From contig OZ231126.1 in the NCBI GenBank assembly GCA_965153355.1, positions 73,904,001-73,968,000 of the forward strand: DNA of 64,000 nucleotides. The letters run 5' to 3'. Below, in pieces: positions 12,921 to 25,927 of the stretch (within the stretch, counting starts at the first letter, position 1; the number at the start of each line of letters is the position of its first letter). The DNA is from Flaccisagitta enflata (taxonomy: Eukaryota; Chaetognatha; Sagittoidea; Aphragmophora). The notes beneath the pieces are model-generated. The model made no database searches. It was given only the letters and a program-made list of their open reading frames with translations, and was not told where the DNA came from. The position numbers and the translations under genes were made by a program.

Positions 12921-13246
12921 AGACAGAGCTGGAGATGGAGAGGCATCCAAGAGTTAGCTTTCAAACAAAAAGATTGTAAAGCAGGCATGCAGATAGACAA
13001 AAAGAGAGACAGAGACTGAAACTGATAGATGGAGACTTAAGTGTGAACATTCGTGTAACTTGATAACAGATTCGCGGACTCACCAACGCTTATCAACATC
13101 AATTTAATTCTTTTTAAAATCTTTAATCTATTGGGAGAAGTCTGGCAGATTTAAAGTCAGTGGCCAAAGAAAAATTGAGATTCACAAACCACAATACACT
13201 ATCAGAAATCACAGACTGGATCACGGATGACGTGAATCTGTACCAC

Positions 13247-13414
13247 TAAAGGCAGCTCTTTCTTAGCTATTAATTTCATGCGTAGTCCCATTCTGCCCCC
13301 AAAATGCATCAACTTTCTTAAGCGCTTCATGAGAAAAAGGGAAATCCAAAAAACTCTGCAGGACTCAAAAAGACCGCAGGGACTTCGTCTCTTCGACTTT
13401 TTTCCAATTACGTG
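13247..13414. repeat. Left-arm-only insertion, about 168 bp
   Basis: The right arm reads continuously across this point (near 34750), while the left arm has extra sequence between CTGTA and TTACGTGATTTTCC. I see no terminal inverted repeat or convincing target duplication, so the mechanism is open. Confidence 0.6.
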
Positions 13415-13427
13415 ATTTTCCGTCGAA

Positions 13428-13648
13428 TATACTATACAATACTTTATAATAGTTTACTATATCATACTATACTACACTATACTATACTATATCATACTAT
13501 ACTACACTATACTATACTATATTATACTATACTATACTTTACTGTACTATACTGCACTATTCTATACTATACTATACTATACTATACTATACTATACTAT
13601 ACTATACTATACTATACTATACTATACTATACTATACTATACTATACT
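13428..13648. repeat. (ACTAT)n pentanucleotide array
   Basis: Period-5 array with early interruptions, becoming pure from about 13560. The counterpart at 34607-34720 is about half as long. Confidence 0.96.
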
Positions 13649-13714
13649 AATGAGGTATGCAACCAAGCTGATAGCTCATCAAAGACAACGGAGTCGAGCT
13701 GACCATCTTAATGA

Positions 13715-13866
13715 CATAGAGAATCACGTGAACTTTCATAGTGAACTTCGAAGAAGCGGCTAGATGGACGGACGAACTGACCAACTGTCATAATGAGCTA
13801 CGAAGAAACGGTCAGTTGGACAGACGTACTGACCGACTGTCATAGTGAGCTACGAGGAAGCGGCCA
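13715..13866. repeat. Minisatellite, about 58-bp unit, 2-3 copies
   Basis: The unit contains GTCATAGTGAGCTACGAAGAA, CGGTCAGTTGGACGGACG and ACTGACCGACT. The right arm carries about four units at 34278-34520. Confidence 0.75.
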
Positions 13867-13954
13867 CAACAAATTGGGAACTCGACAAAATGTGACCGTG
13901 TTCAGACATTTGACAACCCCCGCATTGACGTTTGAATACAATGTGATCGTCCTC

Positions 13955-14127
13955 ACTGACAAGTTGCGTGCGGGTGGGCAGGGATGGTGATGAAAAAGAC
14001 AAGCAATTAGGCAGGAGCAGTTACCCTAAACTGGCCAGATTGTGTTTCTGACGGTCTTACAGACAGACCGAATGGACGGTCGAATGGACCTTTTAACACA
14101 TCAACACAGCTGCTTGTATGAAACGGT
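13955..14127 (-). mobile_element. Hairpin-ended repeat, truncated in the left arm
   Basis: The plus strand has AAGTTGCGTGCGGGTGGGCAG, the AGGCAGGAGCAGTTACCC phrase and a GACGGTC block, but the terminal stem-loop is missing. The right-arm copy (34024-34217) keeps it as AGTCGCGTGCTACACGGCT, so the left arm has lost this end. Confidence 0.65.
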
Positions 14128-14543
14128 TTAGAACTTGTGAAAAAAATAGCGGATTTTGCTGTACAAAAGTTCATTTAGTAATTGTCATAACGAATCTGCG
14201 ATGGTGATTAGTGAACGAAAAAAAAGCACAATGATTTATATTATCGGCCAAACGCTCAATCAATTTTTTTTCTCATTTTGATTGTGAGTAAATCCTGCTG
14301 TCAATTTACTTAATGAAATTAGTCCAACATTAATACCAATTCTTTCATGAAGAAATCGATTAGTTAGCAGTTTGTATAGCTGATGGGGCATGGGGCAAGA
14401 GTAAACTTCTCCTCCCCACCGCTGTACAGGGTGCACGTCTGCTCGAAACCGTCTGGCCCACTATTCTGAAGTCTATTCTGAAGTCTTTTTAGGTGTAAGT
14501 CTGTCGTTCTGCTGGTCACTTAGCCTTCCTTTTTCAAACTCCA

Positions 14544-14547
<4 letters not shown>

Positions 14548-14591
<44 letters not shown>
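14548..14591. repeat. (CT)n microsatellite
   Basis: CT run; the counterpart GA run at 32938-33046 is more than twice as long. Confidence 0.95.
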
Positions 14592-14596
<5 letters not shown>

Positions 14597-14705
14597 GCAT
14601 TTTATAAGTTTGTATCTTCTCCTTCAACCTGAATTTGTTTTCATTCTTTTGTCTCCTTAATCATCCAAAACCATTTTTCAAACAGAAAGAAAGCTAAAAA
14701 AGGAA

Positions 14706-14918
14706 AAAACAAGGCCGTATACACGGCTACCGAAGTTGCGTGCGGGTGGGCAGGGGCAGTGATAAAAAATGCTTTTCAAGCAATTGGGCAGGAGCAGTAA
14801 CGCAAAAAAAATGCCCGTTAGCGCTGTAAAAAGCTAACGTGGACCAACCGACTGACAGACCAACGGACCGACCGAACGACATAGCGGGTCATAGAGTCGC
14901 GTAGCACGCGACTAAAAA
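14706..14918 (-). mobile_element. Hairpin-ended repeat, well preserved, GTGC class
   Basis: In the sense orientation it starts TTTTTAG with a perfect stem AGTCGCG-TGCTA-CGCGACT, then a GTCG/GTTG block, TTACTGCTCCTGCCCAATTG, GCACGCAACTT and the end CCGTGTATACGG plus CCTTGTT. The right-arm counterpart is 32618-32823, whose loop reads TGCTG. Confidence 0.85.
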
Positions 14919-15003
14919 TCATACGAGAGGAGACATGAAGAGAATGAAGAAAAAACACACACACAAAAAAAACCCAAAAAGTAGAAGCAGGTCAGCGGAA
15001 AGG

Positions 15004-15456
15004 AAGAAAGAGAGAAAGAAAGAAAGTAAGAAAGAAAAACAAAACAAAACAAAACAAAACAAAACAAAATAGGTCGCTGATCGGTAGGGGGAGCAGAAGA
15101 AAGAGGAAGAGAAGGAAAAGGAGAAGGAGAAGAAGAAGAAGAAGAAGAAGAAGAAGAAGAAGAAGAAGAAGAAGAAGAAGAAGAAGAAGAAGAAGAAGAA
15201 AAAAAAAGAAGAAGGAGAAGAAGAAGAAGAAGAAGAAGAAGAAGAAGAAGAAGAAGAAGAAGAAGAAGAAGAAGAAGAAGAAGAAGAAGAGGAAGAGGAA
15301 GAGGAAGAAGAAGAAGAAGAAGAAGAAGAAGAAGAAGAAGAAGACGAAGAAGAAGAAGAAGAAGAAGTATGAGACGAAGAAGAAGAAGAAGAAGAAGAAG
15401 AAGAAGAAGAAGAAGAAGAAGAAGAAGAAGAAGAAGAAGAAGAAGAAGAAGAAGAA
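15004..15456. repeat. AAAG, AAAAC and (GAA)n compound array
   Basis: Short AAAG and AAAAC runs lead into a GAA array from about 15117 with GGA and CGA interruptions. Counterpart (CTT)n at 32257-32452. The long poly-Ser/poly-Arg frames over it are microsatellite translations. Confidence 0.96.
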
Positions 15457-16181
15457 GGAGTATGAGACGGTGGAAGCGGTCGCTTTATCACACCGACAAG
15501 AATTTATTCATTTCTGAACCAAACACTTACCAACAAGCTTCTTCATGCAACTAGATATATATATCAAGAATATAAACATAAACATATACATATACATATA
15601 CATTTTGTAAATGTAAATTATGTGTATTTGGCTTGCATATCATTAAAAGAAAATCATAAGCTAAGAGATAGACACAGAACGATACAAAGCGAGGTTGAAT
15701 GCATTACCAGATGGCGCCAAATTTTACATAAGAATACTTTGAAGGTAATTCCCCACGGACGACTCTGACTGGTCTGAAGTCTCGACAAAATTGTCTGGAC
15801 GAAAGGAAAAAGAAGAAGATGAAGAATAAGACAACAACAAGGAGAAGAAGAAGTGGAAGTAGAAAAAAAGTGAAGAGCGACTAAAGCTGGGCTGACGTGG
15901 GAAGTTATAACTCAAAAAATGCTATAGTTTTATGGATATAGAATTTTGCATATTTACTATTAAGACCTTATTGGGTCGGCTAACGAGGCTTGTTGGTCTC
16001 CAGCTTAAAAGTTGGGTTAGAATCCAAGTAGAATTCATTTCTCGGCTTTCTAGCCGATTTTTGTAAGAAAGCTGAGAAATAGAAATTTCTTGGGTTCTCA
16101 CTGGATTTGGAAGCTGAGAACCAACTGACACCATCGGCCAACCAAATGAAGACCTAATAGAAAATACATTAAGATTCATAT
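15457..16181. other. Gene-free stretch with short ATAC/ATAT runs
   Basis: No gene is supported. Counterpart 31440-32256, where the TATGTA run is expanded (32051-32145). Confidence 0.5.
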
Positions 16182-16800
16182 GACAGCGTCTCCCCGAAGG
16201 CAACATTTGTGTTTCAAAGAGAGTCAAGATGGAAATTATGAATGAATAGAAAAGGAAAAACAAGCAAATGAAAGTGATTCAGGTGGCTTAGATATAATGT
16301 TTAAAAGAAAAATTTGCATTCATTTAGCAAGAAAAATAAAGTTTAGCCAAAGTTACTAACAAAAGTTTTTCGAAAATTTCTCCTTTTTTCACTTTTGGTC
16401 ACTGACAGGGGGCTGGTCTAAATTCTAAATTTGCATAGAAAAAGAAAAAATGAAAAAACAAAGAACATAGTTCTCTTCCCAAATCGATTACAGAGTGAAC
16501 TATGTTTTTCAAAATGCAAAATTTCCCTGTGTATGGCTTTCTTAGAATTTAGACCACAGAAAATGAAAAAAAGTGTAAGTAGAAATTTGCTGAAAACCAT
16601 CATTTTCCTACTTGTTTCCGTATGAATTGCATAGTTCAAATTACTTTTTTTGTCAGAATATGATAATAAGGTATATACCAAGTGTCTTTAGAGACAATTT
16701 GTCTACTAAAAGCGTTCCAGCTCAATCATTGTTGTGATAATGATGCAAAAAGTCTGGTGAAACACTTAATTTTCCTTCGAAAATTCGCCGTCATATCCAG
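16182..16800. repeat. Dispersed repeat R1, copy b
   Basis: Same order of blocks as 11806-12440: CGAAGGCAACATTTGTGTTTC, the AAATTCTAAATTTGCATAG block and the GTGTCTTTAGAGACAATTTGTC block near the end. A short fragment of the R1 start (CTCCGAAGGCAACATTT) also occurs at 62168-62185. Confidence 0.75.
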
Positions 16801-16966
16801 GAAATTTGTATTATTAGAATTATGAACTCCTCCGTTTATTCAGGTTTAGTCGCCCTCTACTGTAAAAGGAGAAGGTGAAAAAAACGTAATGAAATAAGGA
16901 TCATGTAACATTTCTTATCATGGACCAGCCATACGCATTTCTGGGCAGGCCAGATAGGTTCTAAGG

Positions 16967-17243
<277 letters not shown>

Positions 17244-17382
17244 TAAAAAGAATTGACAAGGCAGATGTTTTATCGGTCCTGTTATGTGTCAAATTTGGAG
17301 CTGGGAGATATCGGGGAAAATTGGATTACTTATCAATATGATGTCGAAATTGAATTTTGACATTGTTTAAAAAATTCTTTAA

Positions 17383-17384
<2 letters not shown>

Positions 17385-17471
<87 letters not shown>
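17385..17471. repeat. (GA)n microsatellite
   Basis: Pure GA run followed by degenerate GACAGA-type repeats to about 17705. Confidence 0.97.
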
Positions 17472-17474
<3 letters not shown>

Positions 17475-17920
17475 ACACAGACAGATATGTATACATACAA
17501 ACAAACAAACCAAGACCGAAAGAGCGAAAACGAGATAGTCAAACAGCCAAAACCAGTTGAAGAGACAGAAAGTCATATAGACAGATAGCCAGAATGACAT
17601 GCACCCTGACAGACTATCACGGATCGATGGACAGACAGACAGGCAGACAGTCAGACAGAAAGATAGGCAGACAGACATAGAGATAGACAAAAAGAGACAG
17701 ACGTCTAAATGAAGAAAAAAACAAAGGTGGGCGTAGAGAAGCCAATAGAAAAACATGGAAAAGGGATAAGCTGAAGAAGAATTTTGTGATTTTGTGATTA
17801 GTTGGATAATAGGCTGAGCCGAATAACTTACAAGATCTCACGGACTCTCATTATGATTTATGAATGGAAAGCTGCTGTTGGCGGATTCAAGAAAGAAAAA
17901 AGAGTGATAGCTCGAAAGGA

Positions 17921-17956
17921 AGGAAGAAAGAGAGAAAGAAAGGAAAAAAAGAGGGA

Positions 17957-18019
<63 letters not shown>

Positions 18020-18024
18020 CAATA

Positions 18025-18099
<75 letters not shown>

Positions 18100-18110
18100 C
18101 AATACTAAAA

Positions 18111-18161
<51 letters not shown>

Positions 18162-18218
18162 GAAGAAAGGAAGAAAGAATAAGAAAGAAAGAAATAGAAA
18201 GAAAGAAAGAAAGAAAAT

Positions 18219-18298
<80 letters not shown>

Positions 18299-18307
18299 GA
18301 GAACGAG

Positions 18308-18338
<31 letters not shown>

Positions 18339-18339
18339 A

Positions 18340-18416
<77 letters not shown>

Positions 18417-18430
18417 GAGAAAGAAAGAAA
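17921..18430. repeat. (GAAA)n array, about 510 bp
   Basis: Long AAAG tetranucleotide array with rare point interruptions. Confidence 0.98.
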
Positions 18431-18687
18431 TGACTATAACCCAGGGGAGTGTTAACAAGAAGTGCAGTCTAGATTTTGACTCTATCCTGTTTGTACTACT
18501 GATTTTTAAAGAAGGCGTTCAAAAGGTGAAAAATTTGGAACAGAATCTCAAAAAAGTGTCAAATCTGAAATGAAAACGATTTCAATTATTACTGATATGA
18601 CAATTTGTATTTAACATTCCAGGCTAAAAAATCCCTCGACAAAGACGGCATGGGCCGTTGAAAATTCGGGAAAAACTTGTTATTATT

Positions 18688-18715
18688 CCAGAAAGAGAGA
18701 AAGAAAGAAAGAGGA

Positions 18716-18791
<76 letters not shown>

Positions 18792-18806
18792 AAAAAAGAA
18801 AGAAGA
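18688..18806. repeat. (GAAA)n array
   Basis: Second AAAG array. Confidence 0.97.
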
Positions 18807-18844
18807 GGCTGATGACTTATGCTTCAATCATGGTGCATTTGATG

Positions 18845-19075
18845 GTCTAATTTGGTCCACAAGGCTGGAATTTGGGCTCAAAGTGGGATAAGAGCCCTGA
18901 GGCTAAAAGTTGAGCTTTGGGCCATAGGGCTGAGATTCAGGCCTCAAGACTAGAATTTAGGTCTCGAGGCTAAAATTTGGACATAGAGGCTGAGATTTAG
19001 GCCTGGAAGGTAAGATCTTGATGCTGGGATTTGGGCCTTGAGGCTGAATTTTGAGTCAGGGAGGAGGGGGAAACG
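18845..19075. repeat. Minisatellite of the GAGGCTGAGATTTGGGCCT type
   Basis: About ten degenerate units of 20-25 bp. The monomer is the same as in the cores of the mosaic elements at 22941-23640 and 58337-58953, and the following bases (19075-19145) resemble the conserved end block of those elements (TTTCCCCATAAGTGAAAG-TATAGGTCAT). It is probably a decayed mosaic element. Confidence 0.65.
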
Positions 19076-19146
19076 CAGAATGAGAAAGAGAGGTAGGAGG
19101 AGAAATTTCCCCATAAGTGAAAGTATAGGTCATTGGCTCCTTCGAT

Positions 19147-19234
<88 letters not shown>

Positions 19235-19410
19235 GAAGAGAGAGAGAGAAAGAAAGAAAGAGGAAAAGGAAGAAAGCAGGGGAGACAGAAAAAAAAGAAT
19301 AAATGATTGAATGAATGAATGAATGAATGAATGAATGAATGAATGAATGAACTAATGAAGGAATGAAGGAATGAAGGAATAAATATATGAATGAATGAGT
19401 ATATAAATGA
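19147..19410. repeat. (GAAA)n then (GAAT)n arrays
   Basis: AAAG array to about 19264, then an AATG array from about 19298. Confidence 0.96.
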
Positions 19411-19474
19411 ATGAACAAAAAAATCAATGTCCAAGTCAATTTTAGGTCATCCATATTACCGAATATTCGCGTTA

Positions 19475-19555
19475 CCTGGCCTCGCTACAGACCTACCTTC
19501 GGTCGGACCTACGGACGCACCCTCTTTTAGAGTCGATTAGCAAGCGACTAAAAAC
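19475..19555 (-). mobile_element. Short hairpin-ended repeat fragment
   Basis: It ends with an intact-looking stem AGTCG(A)-TTAGC-(A)AGCGACT followed by AAAAA, preceded by CGGACCTACGGACGC. The other end is shortened to CCTGGCCTCGC. Confidence 0.5.
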
Positions 19556-19859
19556 TATAAGACGAATACATGCAACAAATCTGCTTACCAGATTTCTATC
19601 TGTTTTCTATCTGTCTCTCAGTCTCATTCTGTCTTTCTTTTTCTTTTCATTTCTTTTCATTTCTCTTCTTTTCTTGCTCACAAGAATTCATAGATTAGAG
19701 CTTTTTTTCCCCACTTCTTCGCACACCTGGAACTTTTTTTTCCCTTCTTTCAAATAGTTTGAGTTTCGTTTCAATTCAATGGCGATCCTTGCCTCAGCTT
19801 TCCTCCGCTATTACGCAGATACCTTAGAATCAACCCCGTGAATTACAGCGAGGATTTTT

Positions 19860-19925
19860 TTTCAAGTCGCGTGCACGCGTCTCATTAAGTAACTTTCTTG
19901 GTCTGTCGAGTCGGTCCGTTAAAGT
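19860..19925 (+). mobile_element. Hairpin-ended repeat, 5' fragment
   Basis: AGTCGCG-TGCA-CGCGTCT at 19865-19882, then GTCTGTCGAGTCGGTCCGTT. The 3' part is replaced by CTGT/CT repeats, including a pure CT run at 20106-20162. Confidence 0.55.
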
Positions 19926-20099
19926 GACCGTCTCTCGGTCCATAGATCTCCTTGTCTTTATGTCAAGCTACCTATCTCTCTTTCTGTCTGCCTGTTTGTC
20001 TGTTTGCTTCTTTAATTGTCTGTCTGTCAGCTTCTGTCTGTTTCTGTTCATTAGCTTTTCTGTATGGCTCTCCTCTTCTCGCCATTATTCAATGTCTGT

Positions 20100-20105
<6 letters not shown>

Positions 20106-20162
<57 letters not shown>
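20106..20162. repeat. (CT)n microsatellite
   Basis: Pure CT run. Confidence 0.95.
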
Positions 20163-20165
<3 letters not shown>

Positions 20166-20418
20166 CTTGAGTTAGGTCTTAGAGGCCGCTCATAAATTTG
20201 TAACGAAAAGAGACAGAAATATGATTTCATGAGTTCATATTCGTTTGTTCTTGTGTTGATGACGACGATGACGGCCCAATTTTACCGTAACTTATGGCTG
20301 ACTTGGCTACGTTTTCAAAGGAGGGCAGTGTTAGGTGTTTAGCTTCTAAGCGTCCCTGAATCATCAAATTTGTGCCTTGACGCGTTTTGTGGTCGCGTGC
20401 ACGCAACTATATACTATA

Positions 20419-21703
20419 CAGTAGATCCCGTCTAGACTTGAGATAACAGGGGCAAGCATTGTAGAAAAACAAATGAAGCCAGGGGAGTGATATTTGAAAC
20501 ATACTAGTCAGTGAGGGCTCACAAGGCCCTCTTCCATTTATTCTAGTTTGGGTATAGTGAGGGATGTTGTTCCACCTATCATACTACTCAGTGCCTTGGA
20601 TTGGAATGTCCGGCGGTCGCAGTAAGCTTGACCTCGATTCTATCCTCTAAGGGTATGGTTTCTTAACAATGTTACTCTCGGGTGATTTGTTGAATTTTGG
20701 TAACAAAGGTAGCAGACATTAGCCCTTAACTATTTTGGTGAGGAGTTTTCTTTTGGGATAGAGTGAGAGGAAATGTTTATCAAATTCTGTTTTATGGAAA
20801 ACTAGGAGTGATGCGCGTAGTAACTAGTCAGTGAGGGCTCACAAGGCCCTCTTCCATTTATTTTAGTTTGGGTATAGTGAGGGATGTTGTTCCACCTATC
20901 ATACTACTCAGTACCTTGGATTGGAATGTCCGGCGGTCGCAGTAAGCTTGACCTCGATTCTATCCTCTAAGGGTATGGTTTCTTAACAATGTTACTCTCG
21001 GGTGATTTGTTGAATTTTGGTAACAAAGGTAGCAGACATTAGCCCTTAACTATTTTGGTGAGGAGTTTTCTTTTGGGATAGAGTGAGAGGAAATGTTTAT
21101 CAAATTCTGTTTTATGGAAAACTAGGAGTGATGCGCGTAGTAACTAGTCAGTGAGGGCTCACAAGATAGGGGGCAAGCATTGTAGAAAAATAAATAAAGC
21201 AAGGAGAGTGATATTTAAAATATAGACTAAATAAAGGATGCTTTATTGCCCATGATAGCTGGTTGCTATGGAAACGTATTTCTATGTATTCTCGCTAAAA
21301 TATCAATATTTTGAGAAATTTTTTGAGGGAACATTTTTTTGAAATTAGATTTGCTACAAGTTTCCCACAGTATGTTCTATAAGAATGTCTCTGGTTTAGC
21401 TGTTGCTAGGGGACGTCACACATGGATACGGTCCCTAGCAAGGGTCAAACGAGTGACATTCTTACAGAACATACTGTGGGAAAGTTATAGCAAATTTGAT
21501 TTTAACCAATGTTCTCTAAAAAAATCTCTCAAAATATTGATGTTTTAGAGAGAATACATAGAAGTGTGTTTCCATAGTAACCAGCTGTCATGGGGAATTA
21601 AGCATCTTTTAATTAGTCTATGATCCAAATATCGCTGCCCTGGCTTTATTCGTCTTTCCACAATGCTTGCCCCCGTTATCTCAAGTCTAGACGAGATCTA
21701 CTG
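20419..21703. mobile_element. TA-flanked fold-back element with CAGTAGATC termini, 1,285 bp
   Basis: The termini are CAGTAGATC..GTCTAGACTTGAGATAAC and its near-exact complement, flanked by TA at 20417-20418 and 21704-21705. The arms are about 320 bp and meet at about 21420, both containing TTTCCCACAGTATGTTCT and CTATGTATTCTC. The left arm is interrupted by a tandem 320-bp block. TA duplication and CAGTA ends fit the Tc1/mariner/pogo group; no transposase is present. Confidence 0.8.
20503..21166. repeat. 320-bp tandem duplication inside the fold-back element
   Basis: Two units with an offset of exactly 320 bp (20501/20821/21141) and almost no differences, then about 25 bp of a third. Each unit starts ACTAGTCAGTGAGGGCTCAC and ends GGAGTGATGCGCGTAG. 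It interrupts the left arm (its lead-in near 20440-20500 repeats at 21168-21230), so it was inserted later and amplified very recently. Confidence 0.9.
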
Positions 21704-21909
21704 TAGCTTGCTAGATGTCTCGGTCGGTTGGAACGTCTGTCCATACAGTTTTTGCATCCCTGTCCCGACCCTGCTTGTCTCTATTTTAAAGATGCGTGCA
21801 TGTTCAGCCATCTGTCACTCTTTGACTTTTTCAGCGCAAGCGGTAGCCGCCAATGAATCCTTGTTTATCTGTAATTTGCATGAGCTGGACTAAGGATAAT
21901 TTCACTTTT

Positions 21910-21983
21910 CAACAACGTTAACAACGACAACATTAACAACAACAACATTAACAACAACAACATTAAAAACAGCAACAACAACG

Positions 21984-22046
<63 letters not shown>

Positions 22047-22059
22047 TTAAAAACAGCAG

Positions 22060-22137
<78 letters not shown>

Positions 22138-22145
22138 CCACAACC

Positions 22146-22181
<36 letters not shown>

Positions 22182-22183
22182 GC

Positions 22184-22273
<90 letters not shown>

Positions 22274-22334
22274 AACAACAACAACAATAATAATAACAAC
22301 GACGACAACGACGACAACGACAACAACGACAACA

Positions 22335-22389
<55 letters not shown>

Positions 22390-22397
22390 AGACGACA
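21910..22397. repeat. Compound (AAC)n and (ACG)n array, about 490 bp
   Basis: AAC blocks alternate with two long ACG blocks near 22220-22272 and 22335-22388. Poly-Val/Leu/Ser frames over it are not genes. Confidence 0.97.
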
Positions 22398-22553
22398 ACA
22401 TGCAAATTGGTGAATTAGCGTCTAGGTTTCGACGAAAGGTCTTTAGAGAAGACCCATGAAAATTGAACTCCCGAGTGTCAAATTCAATTTCGAAATTTGC
22501 ATGTCTTTTCTTTAAATACATCGCACATCACCTCATACATCATCAACAATTAG

Positions 22554-22920
<367 letters not shown>

Positions 22921-22940
22921 TTCATTTTTTCTTTTTTCCT

Positions 22941-23639
22941 TTTTTAGTCGCGTGCTACGCAACTCTACACCCGGCTAGGTCGATCGGTTGGTCGGTCGGT
23001 CGGTCGGTTGGTCTTTCGGTCGGTCGGTCGGTCCCCTTTTTGGGCAGCGGCCCCGAAGGAGTCGATGACCTACATGCTTTCACACATATGGGGGATTTTC
23101 TCCTTCTCCTTCTCCTTCTTCTACATCCCCCCCCTCAAATCCCAGTCTCGAGGCTCAAATTCCAGTCTCGCGGCCCAAACTCCAGTCTTGAGGCCCAGCC
23201 TCAAGGCCTAAATCCTAGCCTCATGGCCTAAATCCTAGCCTGGAGGCTGAGATTTGGGCCTCAAGGCGTGGATCTTGGCCTCTTGGCTGAGATTTTGACA
23301 TTGAGGCTGAGATTTGTCAAGACTGGGATTTGGGCCTCGAGACTGGGATTTGAGGGGGGGGAGGGATGGAGGAGGAGAAGGAGAAGGAGAAGGAGAAAAT
23401 TCCCCTATATATGTGAAAGCATCGACCCCTTCGGGGCAGCTGCCCTGCTCCCCCCTCAACTTCAACCACAACCTACTTAGGCAGGGCACGGGTACCGCTG
23501 ACCATCTAACGCTTTTGCGACTATTACGTTTTTGAGCTTTTTGAGCATGCGGCTCCTGTCCAGATGCCCTAGTGACCTTCTCCAGCACTGTTCCTGCCCA
23601 CCCGCACGCGACTAGGGTAGCCGTGTATCCAGCCTTGTT

Positions 23640-23640
<1 letters not shown>
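22941..23640 (+). mobile_element. Long hairpin-ended repeat carrying a mosaic core
   Basis: It starts TTTTTAG with AGTCGCG-TGCTA-CGCAACT and a long GGTC block, and ends with CCCGCACGCGACTAGGG, GCCG-TGTATC-CAGC and CTTGTTT. Between (23042-23522) lies a mosaic core: GGGCAGCGGCCCCGAAGG, a TCCTTC block, ~20-bp CTCAAATCCCAGTCTCGAGG-type minisatellite units in both orientations, then CCCCTTCGGGGCAGCTGCCC and GGTACCGCTGACCATC. Confidence 0.75.
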
Positions 23641-23723
<83 letters not shown>

Positions 23724-23739
23724 TTTTTCTTTCTTTTTT

Positions 23740-23810
<71 letters not shown>

Positions 23811-23842
23811 CTCTTTTTTTTTCTCTTACTTTCTCTATTTTT

Positions 23843-23930
<88 letters not shown>

Positions 23931-23933
23931 TTT
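23641..23933. repeat. (CTTT)n array, about 290 bp
   Basis: It begins directly after the 3' end of the long hairpin-ended repeat. Confidence 0.97.
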
Positions 23934-24642
23934 TCTTGTTTTTACATGAGCTTTAGTGAAACTTGACTATAACTTCCAAATCGTTTAAATGGGACTGCTG
24001 ACATGCCTTAATAGCGGTTGATCTCTTCCGGTGCTCAACTGTAGTTTCTCTTTTGAGACAGACCAGACAAACAGATTTTGGAGAAGCGGGAAGCGCCGCT
24101 TCTCGGAAACAGGGTGACAGAGTCGGCAAATCTGGCACTCTGACCTTGTAGAAAAATGAAAAAAAATGATATTTTGTTTTTGAAGAACACTTGAACAGAC
24201 GTCACAAATCATTTCTTGATTGGATATTCAAAGAATTCCATAATTTACCATTTTAAGATTGAATTAATAAAAATTGACTTGATTTTGCTGAAATTCCACC
24301 CTTTTAGATGTTATTCTGCTTGTCGGAAGCTTGCGAGAAAAATTTCTTGCTTCCCGGAAGCTTGGAAGAATATTTATATCTGAGACAGACATTAAGATAA
24401 ACTTAAGATTGGTTCATCGGATTTCCAAATCTCGTCTGGAAACATCTTCAGTTTTGATGATTGGAAATGGATTTTAGTTCATTACTTGGTTATTGAAATC
24501 TAAGCCGTGAAAGGAAAACATTCTCAACCTTTAATTGGTCGAAATGTTAGACTTTTTTCCAACGCTCAAAATTACAACAAAACGAAACCAATTAGGCCAA
24601 GACTGTTGGATAATTCGCAACACCCCCCCCGAAAAGAGAAAC
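23934..24642. other. Gene-free stretch
   Basis: No supported gene, repeat family or terminal inverted repeat is visible. Confidence 0.5.
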
Positions 24643-25236
<594 letters not shown>

Positions 25237-25269
25237 ACGTCATCCGACATCATTGTTTTGATCGTCCTT

Positions 25270-25388
25270 GTCCTGGGCGCTCTTCTCGTCATCATCGTCA
25301 TCATCGTCATCATCGTCATTTTCGTCGACAGTGTGGTTGTCGTTATCTCCATCGTCGTCGTCGTCGTCGTCGTCGTCGTCATCATCGA
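25270..25388. repeat. CATCGT / CGT repeats
   Basis: Imperfect hexanucleotide then CGT trinucleotide repeats. Confidence 0.9.
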
Positions 25389-25927
25389 AGTCGTCATCCT
25401 CTCCCGCTCCGAAAATGATCCTTGATTTCAGTCGCGATCTTTTTAGAAGAAGGGGAAGAAATTTAAAAAGAGCGAAAAAAAGATACACAAGACAGAAAAA
25501 ATAAAATAAACAAAAACAAAAAACACCAAAAATCAAAGAGTAATAAGGAGAAAAACAAATGAAAGAAAGAAAAAAAGCTAGGTACTAAGCTGAGGGATGT
25601 ACAGACAGACTAATAAACGAACAAACAGAGAGTGACAAAACCATGCAATGACTATGAAAAAATGCCTAAGAAAAAATGCCACGAAACAACAATAATCAAA
25701 AGAGTAAAAAAATAAATGATGAAAAAGAAAACAGAAAGGAAAAGAAAAAAAGTAACGCAGATAAAAAGTTTTAAAAACGGAGAAACAAAAAAAAAGTAGA
25801 TACCTGGGATCTACTTGTGTAACATTCGCTCAAGTTTTCACTTTCATCGTTTGGTGTCTCCCCGTTGAGGATGTTTTAAGCGTTAGTGACTTACGGATTC
25901 ACTTTTTTTTCATGTGGTTAATTCTTC
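25389..25927. other. A-rich gene-free stretch
   Basis: Purine-rich, AAAGA-dominated sequence without a recognisable gene. Confidence 0.5.

Noticed and set aside
13793-13990. 65-codon frame conserved at 34178-34375
   Set aside because: It covers a 58-bp minisatellite and part of a hairpin-ended repeat; similarity follows from the arm duplication.
14919-15491. 190-codon poly-Ser/Phe frame
   Set aside because: Translation of a CTT array; the right-arm counterpart frame differs in length and composition.
20503-21166. snRNA or spliced-leader RNA tandem cluster
   Set aside because: Only a GAATTTTGG motif suggests it; no known snRNA sequence or promoter element is recognised.
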